Shown piece after piece: positions 1 through 6,720 of a DNA stretch of 9,865 nucleotides (the first letter of the stretch is position 1; each line of letters starts with the position of its first letter). Source of the DNA: Deltaproteobacteria bacterium (GTDB taxonomy: Bacteria; Desulfobacterota; Syntrophia; Syntrophales; UBA2210); the NCBI GenBank assembly GCA_011056825.1, contig DSBH01000259.1:1-9865 (forward strand). Reading direction: 5' to 3'. A program made the position numbers and the translations under genes. The notes under the pieces are model-generated. The model was given only the letters and a program-made list of their open reading frames with translations. It was not told where the DNA came from and ran no database searches.

Positions 1-868
1 GAAAATAAAAATTTTGTTTCTGCTGGTCGAAAATAAATTCCACCGTTCCCGCGCTGAGATATTCCATTTCACCGGCGATGAGGAGCGCGGCGCGGCACAT
101 CCGCTCACGGAGTTCCTCCGTGACCGCCGGAGACGGGGCTTCCTCTATCATTTTCTGGTAGCGGCGCTGAACTGAACAGTCCCGCTCGAACAGGTGGACC
201 ACCTGTCCGAAACGGTCGCCCAGTACCTGTACTTCGATATGTCGCGCGTCCGGAATATAATGTTCGATGTAGACGCGGCCGTCACCGAAGGCCGCGAGTG
301 CCTCGGCGGATGCCTCGTAGAAGGACGCCTTCAGGTCTTCGGCCTTTCTCAAGATCTTCATTCCCTTCCCTCCGCCGCCTACGGCCGCCTTCAACAGAAC
401 CGGGTATTCGGCCCTGCTTGCGGCTCTTTTCGCGGCCTTGAAGTCGCGAACCAGCTCGGAGCCGGGAATAACGGGAACTCCCAAAGCTTTCACCATTCTC
501 CGGGCATAGAGTTTGTCCCCCATTCTGCGGATATTGTCCGCTTTTGGTCCGATGAAGACGAGGCCGTGCGTTTCGCATGTTTCGGGAAGCTCGGGCTGTT
601 CCGCCAGAAAACCGTAGCCGGGATGAACGGCGTCGCAGCCGGCGCCCAGGGCCGCCGTGACGATCGTGTCGACTTTCAGATAACTTCCGTTCGGACGGGC
701 CGGGCCGATGCAGACCGCCCGGTCGGCCTCCCGCGCGGGCAGACTGTCCCTGTCCGCCTCGGAAACCGCGGCGACGGTCGCGATTCCCAGATCACGACAC
801 GCCCGAATAACGCGGAGGGCTATTTCGCCCCGGTTGGCGACCAGCACTTTTGAAACCGTCCGGTTCAT
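1..868 (-). CDS. accC: Biotin carboxylase subunit (AccC/PycA type), 3' end beyond the left window edge
   Basis: ATP-grasp enzyme that carboxylates biotin on a carrier protein using ATP and bicarbonate. My translation of the minus strand is open from the ATG at 868 to base 1, giving 289 residues; E. coli AccC has about 449, so roughly the last third is missing. The N-terminal domain begins with VANRGEIALRVIRA. The glycine-rich ATP-grasp loop GGGGKGMK is at residues 164-171, HIEVQVLGD at about 210-218, RDCSVQRRYQKMIEEAP at 229-245 and AGTVEF at 273-278, whose Glu matches the metal-binding Glu of the family. The visible part has no broken motif. A GGGAGG ribosome site precedes the start, and the ATG overlaps the stop of the upstream BCCP-like gene by four bases (ATGA), suggesting coupled translation. 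AccC of fatty-acid synthesis and PycA are close relatives; the neighbouring HMGL-type carboxyltransferase favours a PycA-like partner role. Confidence 0.96.
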   Translation of the reverse strand, partial: MNRTVSKVLVANRGEIALRVIRACRDLGIATVAAVSEADRDSLPAREADRAVCIGPARPNGSYLKVDTIVTAALGAGCDAVHPGYGFLAEQPELPETCETHGLVFIGPKADNIRRMGDKLYARRMVKALGVPVIPGSELVRDFKAAKRAASRAEYPVLLKAAVGGGGKGMKILRKAEDLKASFYEASAEALAAFGDGRVYIEHYIPDARHIEVQVLGDRFGQVVHLFERDCSVQRRYQKMIEEAPSPAVTEELRERMCRAALLIAGEMEYLSAGTVEFIFDQQKQNFYF

Positions 869-1296
869 GGCGTGCCTCCCTGGACATCACCGGCCGGTTC
901 AACCAGAAAGAGCGTCTGCTGATACTCCACCAGCTCCCCCTCGGATGGAATGATCCGCCTGATTCTGCCGGAAAATTCCGCCTTCAGTATGTGCAGTCTG
1001 TCCAGCACGCGAATGGCGCAGAGCTCGTCTCCCTCTTCAACGTACTGGCCGATCGATGGAAATGATGTATTGCCGCCGACAGAAACCCCCTCGAAGAACC
1101 CGAGCATGCCTGCTTTTACCGGCAACAGGTCTTCCTCAATTTCAACACTTTCGAAAGCACTGTCCTTTGAACCGCTTTTGCTCAGGTAAACCTTCAGGGA
1201 ATCCGTTTGCAGCCTCATCTCGTCGATGTCTGATTCCTTCAACATCTTCATGAGATCCATTACATTTTCCAGGGTGACGCCCCTCATGTCGATCAT
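865..1296 (-). CDS. BCCP-like protein lacking the biotinylated lysine
   Basis: A 143-residue protein built like AccB: an N-terminal helical segment (about residues 8-40, LENVMDLMKMLKESDIDEMR) and a C-terminal biotinyl/lipoyl-like barrel (about 60-134, IGQYVEEGDELCAIRV then SGRIRRIIPSEGEL). Aligned by eye with the other BCCP in this window, where that protein has EVMKLM this one has RVLDRL, so the lysine that would carry biotin is Asp99 (codon GAC at 1002-1000). It should therefore not be biotinylated. The gene sits directly before the biotin carboxylase gene and overlaps it by four bases, so a structural, tethering or regulatory role in the carboxylase is likely; this is inference. Plant BADC proteins are a known example of lysine-less BCCP relatives that bind acetyl-CoA carboxylase. 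The start could be ATG 1296 or ATG 1287; the purine-rich AAAGGG is better spaced for 1287, which would give 140 residues. Confidence 0.85.
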   Translation of the reverse strand: MIDMRGVTLENVMDLMKMLKESDIDEMRLQTDSLKVYLSKSGSKDSAFESVEIEEDLLPVKAGMLGFFEGVSVGGNTSFPSIGQYVEEGDELCAIRVLDRLHILKAEFSGRIRRIIPSEGELVEYQQTLFLVEPAGDVQGGTP

Positions 1297-1401
1297 CCCT
1301 TTCCGGCCGCCCCCGGCCCGTCCGTTTCCCGATCACGTGATGGACAAGCTCGCCGACCGCAAAAAAATCGTTCGCTTGTTCCGATTACGAATCCTCAATG
1401 G

Positions 1402-2679
1402 TCATTTCAACTTTTTCAACCCGTGCCAGGTCGCGCAGTAGAACCGTGATCCGATAAAAAACAGCACGGCCGCTATCAGTGACGCGACCGGCACGATCGT
1501 GAGCGCAAGCGTAAGATCCCACCGGTCTGACACCATGCCCACGAAAAGCGGCCCCAGTGATGAACCCAGCAGGTTCTGGAAAATGACGCAAAAACTGTAC
1601 GACGTGGCCCTCAGACCCGGATGAACAACGTCCTGGGTCACGGCGATCGCCGCCGGAGAAAAGGCCGCCGCCAGCATGCCGCCGAGCAGCAGGAGGTAAT
1701 ACTGCGACGACCCGGTGAAAAAGAAAAAGGCGGAGAAGAACACCACCGCCGTGAGAAAAGATGTAATAGCCGGAAAGAGTATCCGCGCTTCCGTCCTGGT
1801 CCTGCGCCACCGGTCCGTCAGAAAGCCGCCGAGCGGAAATCCGACGATGGCCAGTATCATGACTCCCGAGCTTTTCAGCGCCGCCGTTTCCATGGGGATC
1901 TCGTACACCCTGTTAAAATAGGAAGGCAGCCAGCTCAAATAGGCGGCCGTTACAAACATGCAACCGGCAAAGGCGATATAGGTCAGAATGAGAGAAGGGG
2001 TCCGCGTGAACTGGCGGACCAGGTCGAGCCGGGACATTTCAACTTTCGTTTCAGTGACGGCGTCCACTGTTTTTTCAAGCTCCACCGTTTTGTAATCCCG
2101 AATAAAGAAGAACAGAATCGCTATGACAAAACCGGGCAGAGCGACGATCCCAAAGGCGTGGCGCCAGCCGAACTTCGCGGCGATCACTCCACCCAGAACA
2201 ATGCCGATCGCGCTTCCCACGGGAAGAGCGGCGGTGAACAGTCCCACCATCATGGAGCGCATCTTTTCCGGGAAAATCGCCGAAATCATGGCGGTGCCGC
2301 CGGGCGCGTACCCCGCCTCGCCCACGCCGATGACGGTCCGGGCGATGAATAAATGCGAAAACCTCGTCGTGAAGGCACAGGCGAGCGTCGCCATACTCCA
2401 GATCAGGGCCATCAATCCGATGGTTTTCTTTCGGCTCCACCGGTCGACAATGACGGCGATGGGGAAGGAAAACACAACGATCGACCAGTACACGGTCGAA
2501 ACCAGGAGACCGCACTGGGTATCGCTCAATCCCCAGTCGCTCTTCAAATAGGGGAAAAGCGACACCACCACCATCCGGTCGATGTAATCGAACATGTACA
2601 GCAGAAACAACATGCCGAAAACAAAATAAGAATATTTTTTCGACATAAGGTACCCGTTCCGTTCCGGTTCAATTTCCAT
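1402..2679 (-). CDS. MFS transporter, spinster-like/organic-anion type, substrate unknown
   Basis: A 425-residue inner-membrane secondary transporter with about 12 hydrophobic segments in two halves around a charged central loop (residues 195-228). The loop between helices 2 and 3 carries MFS motif A as DRWSRKK (79-85); its pseudo-repeat DRWRR is at 289-293. FDYIDR in helix 1 and GVGEAGYAPGG (118-128) resemble the spinster-like and anion:cation symporter branches, but substrate cannot be assigned. The reading frame is open for 33 codons further upstream (to 2778), yet that extension is not transporter-like, and the ATG at 2679 is preceded by AAAGGGGG, so I chose 2679. A second candidate ATG is at 2646. 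The gene lies 149 bp after the carboxyltransferase gene and 105 bp before the BCCP-like gene on the same strand. Its position inside the carboxylase cluster suggests that it moves the substrate or product. Confidence 0.92.
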   Translation of the reverse strand: MEIEPERNGYLMSKKYSYFVFGMLFLLYMFDYIDRMVVVSLFPYLKSDWGLSDTQCGLLVSTVYWSIVVFSFPIAVIVDRWSRKKTIGLMALIWSMATLACAFTTRFSHLFIARTVIGVGEAGYAPGGTAMISAIFPEKMRSMMVGLFTAALPVGSAIGIVLGGVIAAKFGWRHAFGIVALPGFVIAILFFFIRDYKTVELEKTVDAVTETKVEMSRLDLVRQFTRTPSLILTYIAFAGCMFVTAAYLSWLPSYFNRVYEIPMETAALKSSGVMILAIVGFPLGGFLTDRWRRTRTEARILFPAITSFLTAVVFFSAFFFFTGSSQYYLLLLGGMLAAAFSPAAIAVTQDVVHPGLRATSYSFCVIFQNLLGSSLGPLFVGMVSDRWDLTLALTIVPVASLIAAVLFFIGSRFYCATWHGLKKLK

Positions 2680-2828
2680 GATCCCCCCCTTTCCGATATG
2701 AAATGAGCCAGGTGAATATGAACGATACCGTCCCGGCGCCGTGAAGCGGGTCGCGACTGTAATCTTTTTATAACACACGCGTTATCAACCGTCGCCGCCG
2801 TAACGGCAAACGGAAAAAACCCGACCAT

Positions 2829-4298
2829 TCAGAATACCTGTTCCAGCGAAACGCCTCCTTTCTGTATTCGAACCCTCCCGACGTTCGCGCGTTTCGACAA
2901 TTCCCGAATCAGGACTGACAGCGGCGTCGTGGCCGCCGGGAATTCGATGGGTTTCCGGTCCCGGTGGAACCGTTCGATGGTCGGCCGTGAGAAAAACAGC
3001 TCGAGCAGCAGTTCTTCATCCGAGCGGCGCGCTCCCGCCTGCCTGCGGACTTCTTCCACCAGCGGTTCCGTGTAATGAGCGGCCGGGTCGATCGGTTCTT
3101 TTTCTTCTCCCTCCAGGATCCTGTCCATGACATCGGGATCGATGGGCGACGCGGGAGTTCCGTAATACCCGCGGGCGTACAGACACAGGTCGGAAGGCAC
3201 CGTCTTGTACCGCTCGCCCTCGATGACGTTGAAGACCGCCTGCACGCCGACGATCTGCGAGAAGGGAGTCACCATGACCGGGTAACCGATTTCCTGCCGG
3301 ACGCGGCCCGCCTCCTCGAGAACCGCCGACAGGTGATGATCCAGGCCAAGGTTTTTCAGCTGGCTCACCAGGTGGGACATCATGCCGCCGGGAATCTGGT
3401 GCCGGGTGTAGTTTTTGAACTTGACGGGATCGAACTGCACCCGCCGGCCCACGGGCTGCCCCTCCTCATACGCGACCCGGTAAAAATAATCATCGATCCT
3501 TTTCTGAAGGCCTGTGTCGATATCCACGTCGTAGCCCGCCTCCCGCGCGAGCGACACGACATCGAGCGTTGAGGGTATCGAATTGCCGTAGGACAGGGGA
3601 AGGCTCGTTGTGGAAAGATTGTCCACTCCTACGCTGAGGGCTTCAATGTAATTCTGCACCGCCAGCCCCGTTCCGTCATGACTCACGAAACTGAAGAAGG
3701 CCTTGTCCCCGACCACCTTTCGAATGGCGGGAATGAGCGTTCGCACACGTTCCGGCGACAGCAGGCCGCTGGCGTCGGCCAGGTTGACGCTGTCCACGCC
3801 CAGCTTGACGCATTCGCGCGCCTTGGCCGCGTAGTAGTCATCCGTGTGGACAGGACTTTCGGTAAACACGAGCGCCGGGTGAATCTGCAGCCCTATCTTC
3901 TTCGCGACCCTGATGTGCCAGGCGATGTTGCTGATGTCGTTCAGCCCGTCGAACACGACGATGCCCTTCACGCCGGTGTTCTGAAGACACCTGATAAGCA
4001 GCTCTATCGCGTCGTCGGGAAATCTCCGCCATCCGAAGGCGCTTCGTCCCCGAATCAGTACCTGTATGTCCGTTTTCGGTAGTAATCGGCCCAGCAGGTG
4101 CAGCCTCTCCCAGGGATCCTCGTTCAGGTACAGGACGCACGATTCAAAGGCCGACCCGCTCATGATATTGATGCTGTCGAAACCAGCTTCGTCAAGCATG
4201 GGCGCGGCGTCCAGCATGGGACCCGTCTTCATCCGGTTCGCCCACAGCGATTGCTGCCCGTCGCGAAACGTCTCTTCATTAAATTGTAATCTCTTCAC
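2829..4298 (-). CDS. Stand-alone HMGL-type carboxyltransferase (transcarboxylase 5S / PycB / OadA-like) with altered metal site
   Basis: A 489-residue protein whose length and motifs match the carboxyltransferase subunit of transcarboxylase (5S), pyruvate carboxylase subunit B and oxaloacetate decarboxylase alpha. This family moves CO2 between carboxybiotin and the enol of a 2-oxo acid. The TIM-barrel half has FRDGQQSL (11-18), LNEDPWERL (58-66), IRG (82-84), FDGLND (116-121) and SPVHT (148-152). The C-terminal half has IPGGM (302-306) and VTPFSQIVGVQAVFNV (343-358). There is no fused biotinyl domain, so the separate BCCP must serve it. The family's four metal ligands are an Asp, a carbamylated Lys and two His. 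Asp13 and His207 are present, but the Lys position is Ala174 (NLADASG) and the first His is Val205 (FVSHD). I checked both codons on the DNA. The start is GTG at 4298 behind GGAGG with 7-nt spacing. A substrate other than pyruvate or oxaloacetate is plausible. Confidence 0.9.
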   Translation of the reverse strand: MKRLQFNEETFRDGQQSLWANRMKTGPMLDAAPMLDEAGFDSINIMSGSAFESCVLYLNEDPWERLHLLGRLLPKTDIQVLIRGRSAFGWRRFPDDAIELLIRCLQNTGVKGIVVFDGLNDISNIAWHIRVAKKIGLQIHPALVFTESPVHTDDYYAAKARECVKLGVDSVNLADASGLLSPERVRTLIPAIRKVVGDKAFFSFVSHDGTGLAVQNYIEALSVGVDNLSTTSLPLSYGNSIPSTLDVVSLAREAGYDVDIDTGLQKRIDDYFYRVAYEEGQPVGRRVQFDPVKFKNYTRHQIPGGMMSHLVSQLKNLGLDHHLSAVLEEAGRVRQEIGYPVMVTPFSQIVGVQAVFNVIEGERYKTVPSDLCLYARGYYGTPASPIDPDVMDRILEGEEKEPIDPAAHYTEPLVEEVRRQAGARRSDEELLLELFFSRPTIERFHRDRKPIEFPAATTPLSVLIRELSKRANVGRVRIQKGGVSLEQVF

Positions 4299-4382
4299 GG
4301 CGATTCCTCCCCCCTCGGGACATGATTCATGGTATGCGAGGCTGGGTTCGATGCGGCGACGTACAGCGCGACATCTTTTACT

Positions 4383-4913
4383 TCAGCCCTTTTTTCTTCC
4401 CGCCGACTTCCCCGTTTTTTTCTTCCCGGCAGGCGGATTCATCGTCATCAGGACCTGCCCCATCTCCACTTTTGTCTCGTTTTCCACGAGTATCTCGCGG
4501 ATCGTACCGTTTCCGGGCGCCTTGATGGAATTCATCAACTTCATCACTTCCACGATTCCAACCTGGTCTCCTTCCTTTACCCTGCTTCCCACCTCGACGA
4601 AAGGTTTCGCTCCCGGAGCGGGCGCCCGGTAAAACGTTCCGCTCAGGGGCGTGCGAACGGGAATACCGGAAGGCTCGGCCACGGGCTTTTCGGGTATGGT
4701 CTCCTGCGGCGGTGGAGCAGTAGCGGCGGGCGACGGGCCCGGCGGAGCTGCCACTGATGTGAGCCCGACCGGTTGCCCCTTGACAAGGTCCAGTTTCAGG
4801 TCACCCAGTTCCAGGTGGAGTTCCCGGCAGGTCGAATCGTCGATGATCCGCAGAATGTCGATCACGTCTTTATAGGTCAGGTCGTAGGTGAGCTTTGTTT
4901 CATCCTCTTTCAT
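4383..4913 (-). CDS. accB: Biotin carboxyl carrier protein (AccB type), biotinylatable
   Basis: A 176-residue carrier that should shuttle carboxybiotin between the biotin carboxylase and the carboxyltransferase. An N-terminal helical segment (residues 12-45) is followed by a Pro/Ala-rich flexible linker (about 55-83) and the biotinyl barrel (86-158). The biotin site is EVMKLMNS with Lys125 as the acceptor; the usual EAMKM appears here as EVMKL. GTFYRAPAPGAKPFVEVG (92-109) contains the protruding 'thumb' typical of the AccB branch and absent from most OadA/PC carrier domains. The tail from about 163 is unusually rich in Lys and Arg (GKKKTGKSAGRKKG). The start has a strong AAGGAGGGG ribosome site. 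It lies 66 bp after the thiolase gene and 84 bp before the carboxyltransferase gene on the same strand, so these three look co-transcribed. It is paired in this window with a lysine-less paralogue at 865-1296. The gene symbol follows the family; a role in fatty-acid synthesis is not implied. Confidence 0.95.
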   Translation of the reverse strand: MKEDETKLTYDLTYKDVIDILRIIDDSTCRELHLELGDLKLDLVKGQPVGLTSVAAPPGPSPAATAPPPQETIPEKPVAEPSGIPVRTPLSGTFYRAPAPGAKPFVEVGSRVKEGDQVGIVEVMKLMNSIKAPGNGTIREILVENETKVEMGQVLMTMNPPAGKKKTGKSAGRKKG

Positions 4914-4979
4914 GGCGTCCCCTCCTTTTTCACGGCTGCTTCATCCGCTTCGCGATCCCGTCTTCTCCGGATCCTTCTT

Positions 4980-6173
4980 TCAATCGACCCTCAGAATAAC
5001 CGCGTCGCTTTGCCCGTATCCTCCGCAGATCGCGGCTGACCCGTATCCTCCGCCGATTCTCCGCAGTTCATAGATGAGTGTCATCATCAGCCGGGCGCCG
5101 CTGGCGCCCGTCGGATGCCCGATAGCCACCGCGCCGCCGTTGATGTTTGTGATTGATCGCAAGTGTTCCACAACCCTGTCGTCACCGTCGCTTAACACCT
5201 TCATGCTTACCAGCGGGGTCGCGGCAAAAGCCTCGTTTATCTCTATTCTCTTCAGCTCTTTCAGGGAAACACCGGCCTTTTCCAGTGCTTTCCACATTGA
5301 CTGCGCCGGCATGTACGGCGAGGAAAGCGGATCGCCCGCCATGTTGGCGTGGGATACTACGGTCGCCAGCGCTTCAAGCCCCATAGCTTCCTGTTTCTCC
5401 CGTGACATGAGAACGAGCGCCGACGCGCCGTCGTTCAGGCCGGGAGCGTTTCCCGCGGTCACTGTCTTCCCGCCGTAAACAGGTGACAGGGCGCTTAATT
5501 TTTCCATCGAAGTATCGGTACGGGGAGATTCGTCCCGGTTCATGACGATGGCGGGGCCTTTCTTCTGTGGTATTTCAACCGGGTGAATCTCGTCGGAATA
5601 CTTGCCCGCCTCGAACGCCTGAAAATATCTCTGGTGACTTTGAAGCGCCCACGCGTCCTGGGCCTCTCTGCCGAGACCATACTCGAGCGACACGTCGCCG
5701 ACTCCCACTGCTATGGGGATGTCGGCAATGGGATTGCGCATGAACAGCGGTTCCTCAAGCAAAATCCCGCCGAGACGCACACCCCAGCGCACGTTGCGAG
5801 CCACGAGAGGGGTCTGGCTCATGGCCTCCATTCCCGCCGCTATTGCGCAGTCGATATCGCCGGCCGCGATGTTTCTCATGGCAAGCGCCGCCGCAGTCAT
5901 GGACGAGCAACAGGCGCGGTCTATAGTGAGCGAGGGTGTCTCCTGGGGCAACCCGGCGGTGAAGAGTATCTGCCGGGCCGGCACCGACGCCGTGCCCGAA
6001 AGGACGGCGACGCCCAGGAACAGTTCATCCACCTCCCGGGGATCGAGATCGATTTTTTTCATCACGTTTTTAACGGCAATGGTGCCCAGGTCAACGGCCG
6101 AAAAATCCCTGAGCAGTCCCCCGAACCTTCCGAAAGGGGTCCTGACAGCGCTGACGACTACCATTTCACGCAT
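4980..6173 (-). CDS. Thiolase family protein (acetyl-CoA acyltransferase / acetyltransferase)
   Basis: A 397-residue thiolase that should cleave a 3-ketoacyl-CoA with CoA, or run the reverse condensation, in the cytoplasm. The catalytic residues are present: the nucleophilic Cys88 (DRACCSSM, 85-92), NEAFA (313-317), GHPTGASGAR with His353 (352-361) and the second Cys383 (AICGGYGQS). The order and length fit degradative or biosynthetic thiolases (about 390-400 residues). Two sites are unusual: the usual C-G-S-G after the nucleophile reads CCSS, and the C-terminal C-x-G-G-G-x-G loop reads CGGYGQS, which may reflect a non-standard acyl group. The frame allows an ATG at 6200, but ATG 6173 follows a near-perfect AAGGAGGG ribosome site, so I chose it. 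It appears to head the run thiolase, BCCP, carboxyltransferase. The 547-bp gap upstream separates it from the CoA-transferase gene. Confidence 0.94.
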   Translation of the reverse strand: MREMVVVSAVRTPFGRFGGLLRDFSAVDLGTIAVKNVMKKIDLDPREVDELFLGVAVLSGTASVPARQILFTAGLPQETPSLTIDRACCSSMTAAALAMRNIAAGDIDCAIAAGMEAMSQTPLVARNVRWGVRLGGILLEEPLFMRNPIADIPIAVGVGDVSLEYGLGREAQDAWALQSHQRYFQAFEAGKYSDEIHPVEIPQKKGPAIVMNRDESPRTDTSMEKLSALSPVYGGKTVTAGNAPGLNDGASALVLMSREKQEAMGLEALATVVSHANMAGDPLSSPYMPAQSMWKALEKAGVSLKELKRIEINEAFAATPLVSMKVLSDGDDRVVEHLRSITNINGGAVAIGHPTGASGARLMMTLIYELRRIGGGYGSAAICGGYGQSDAVILRVD

Positions 6174-6178
6174 CGTTT

Positions 6179-6186
6179 CCCTCCTT
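6179..6186 (-). promoter_or_regulatory. Ribosome binding site that sets the thiolase start
   Basis: AAGGAGGG on the minus strand lies five bases before ATG 6173 and inside the longer frame that could start at ATG 6200. The protein read from 6173 begins MREMVVVSAVRTPFG, the usual thiolase N-terminus, so the nine upstream codons are treated as leader. Confidence 0.8.
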
Positions 6187-6319
6187 GTTCCACTGTTCAT
6201 GATTCACACTGAACGATAAACCTTTTATTGACGGAACCACGGTATCGCACCGTCACCGCCGCTGGCACACATTCAGGACTCAATACTGATAACTTCGTAC
6301 AGTCAACAGGCATCTCCTT

Positions 6320-6347
6320 TCGTCATTCCGGCGAAAGCCGCAATTCA
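6320..6347. repeat. Truncated half-copy of the palindromic repeat
   Basis: CGTCATTCCGGCGAAAGCCG followed by CAATTCAG matches the left arm of the element at 6454-6553 (GTCATACCGGCGCAGGCCGG then TATCCAG). The matching right arm is not seen downstream, so this is a solo or decayed arm about 120 bp from the intact copy. Confidence 0.6.
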
Positions 6348-6453
6348 GTTTTTCCTGATGCGTCTCGATGCGCCGCATAGCGAGCCACAGTCCCCGTCAG
6401 TTGATCACAACCGGACAAAGCATCCCTCGTTCTTGCTACATGGAGAGCTTTGC

Positions 6454-6553
6454 AAAAACCCCTTTAATCGTCATACCGGCGCAGGCCGGTATCCAGAAAG
6501 CCATGCATAATACTGGATTCCGGTTTTCACCGGAATGACAAAAATGGGGTTTT
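6454..6553. repeat. 100-bp palindromic dispersed repeat (MITE/REP-like, 'WIPACAGMT' type)
   Basis: Nested inverted repeats bound the element. The outer arms are AAAACCCC (6455-6462) and GGGGTTTT (6546-6553). Inside them are GTCATACCGG (6470-6479) against CCGGAATGAC (6530-6539) and GGTATCCAG (6488-6496) against CTGGATTCC (6513-6521), around a short AT-rich centre. Translated on the minus strand, the arms give the familiar spurious peptides HSGENRNP and WIPACAGMT, which mark a non-coding repeat found in many copies in numerous proteobacterial genomes. It encodes no transposase. As RNA it could fold into a long hairpin between the CoA-transferase and thiolase genes. Confidence 0.85.
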
Positions 6554-6654
6554 CTATAGTTGTGCAATAAAGGTGTCACATGGCCCTGCATGACGAAAGC
6601 GGCTCCATATAGCTTCCCGGAATCAATCAACGGCCTCAGCGGCCATGCCCGTGC

Positions 6655-6675
6655 GGGACCGGCCTGGCCGGTCCC
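6655..6675. terminator. Perfect GC-rich hairpin after the CoA-transferase gene, no T-tract
   Basis: Ten-base arms (GGGACCGGCC and its exact reverse complement) flank a single central base, 45 bp beyond the CoA-transferase stop. The minus-strand transcript would form a very stable stem, with a tight loop because some central pairs must open. No run of T follows on either strand, so it is not a standard intrinsic terminator. An RNA 3'-end stabiliser, a pause site or a dimeric protein-binding site are alternatives. Confidence 0.4.
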
Positions 6676-6720
6676 CAGCACCCTGTACCTATCCACAGGA
6701 ACGGCGGTTTCTACTTCGAT

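Larger units (their letters stand above)
6174..6720. other. 547-bp intergenic gap between CoA-transferase and thiolase genes
   Basis: No credible gene is present on either strand. The short open frame covering 6436-6696 on the minus strand is a by-product of a palindromic repeat. From high to low coordinates the gap holds a perfect GC palindrome 45 bp past the CoA-transferase stop, the palindromic repeat at 6454-6553, a truncated half-copy at about 6320-6347 and the thiolase leader. A promoter for the thiolase operon is expected in 6187-6320, but I see no convincing -35/-10 pair. A short inverted repeat GTTCA/TGAAC spans 6195-6214 just ahead of the thiolase ribosome site; it is weak. Confidence 0.7.

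Noticed and set aside
194..853. 219-codon plus-strand ORF
   Set aside because: It lies opposite the biotin carboxylase gene, whose minus-strand frame carries all family motifs; the plus-strand product resembles nothing I recognise.
1332..1341. Palindrome ATCACGTGAT
   Set aside because: Ten bases is too short to stand out, and no second copy was seen in another intergenic region.
1360..1390. Possible terminator between the MFS and BCCP-like genes (AATCG/CGATT then seven T on the minus strand)
   Set aside because: The stem is only five base pairs, AT-containing, with an 11-nt loop; too weak to claim, and the downstream genes look like part of the same cluster.
1621..2352. 243-codon plus-strand ORF
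   Set aside because: Antisense to the MFS gene; composition is a shadow of its codon bias.
2730..2790. Possible internal promoter before the MFS gene (TTGATA and TATAAA on the minus strand)
   Set aside because: The two hexamers are not at a workable spacing.
1..4913. Reading the cluster as the housekeeping acetyl-CoA carboxylase operon
   Set aside because: accB and accC family genes are present, but the carboxyltransferase is of the HMGL/5S class rather than AccA/AccD, and the neighbours (thiolase, CoA-transferase, MFS, TetR) are typical of catabolism.
6436..6696. 86-codon minus-strand ORF containing WIPACAGMT-like peptides
   Set aside because: It is produced by the palindromic repeat at 6454-6553; such peptides are well-known false genes. 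No ribosome site is evident.
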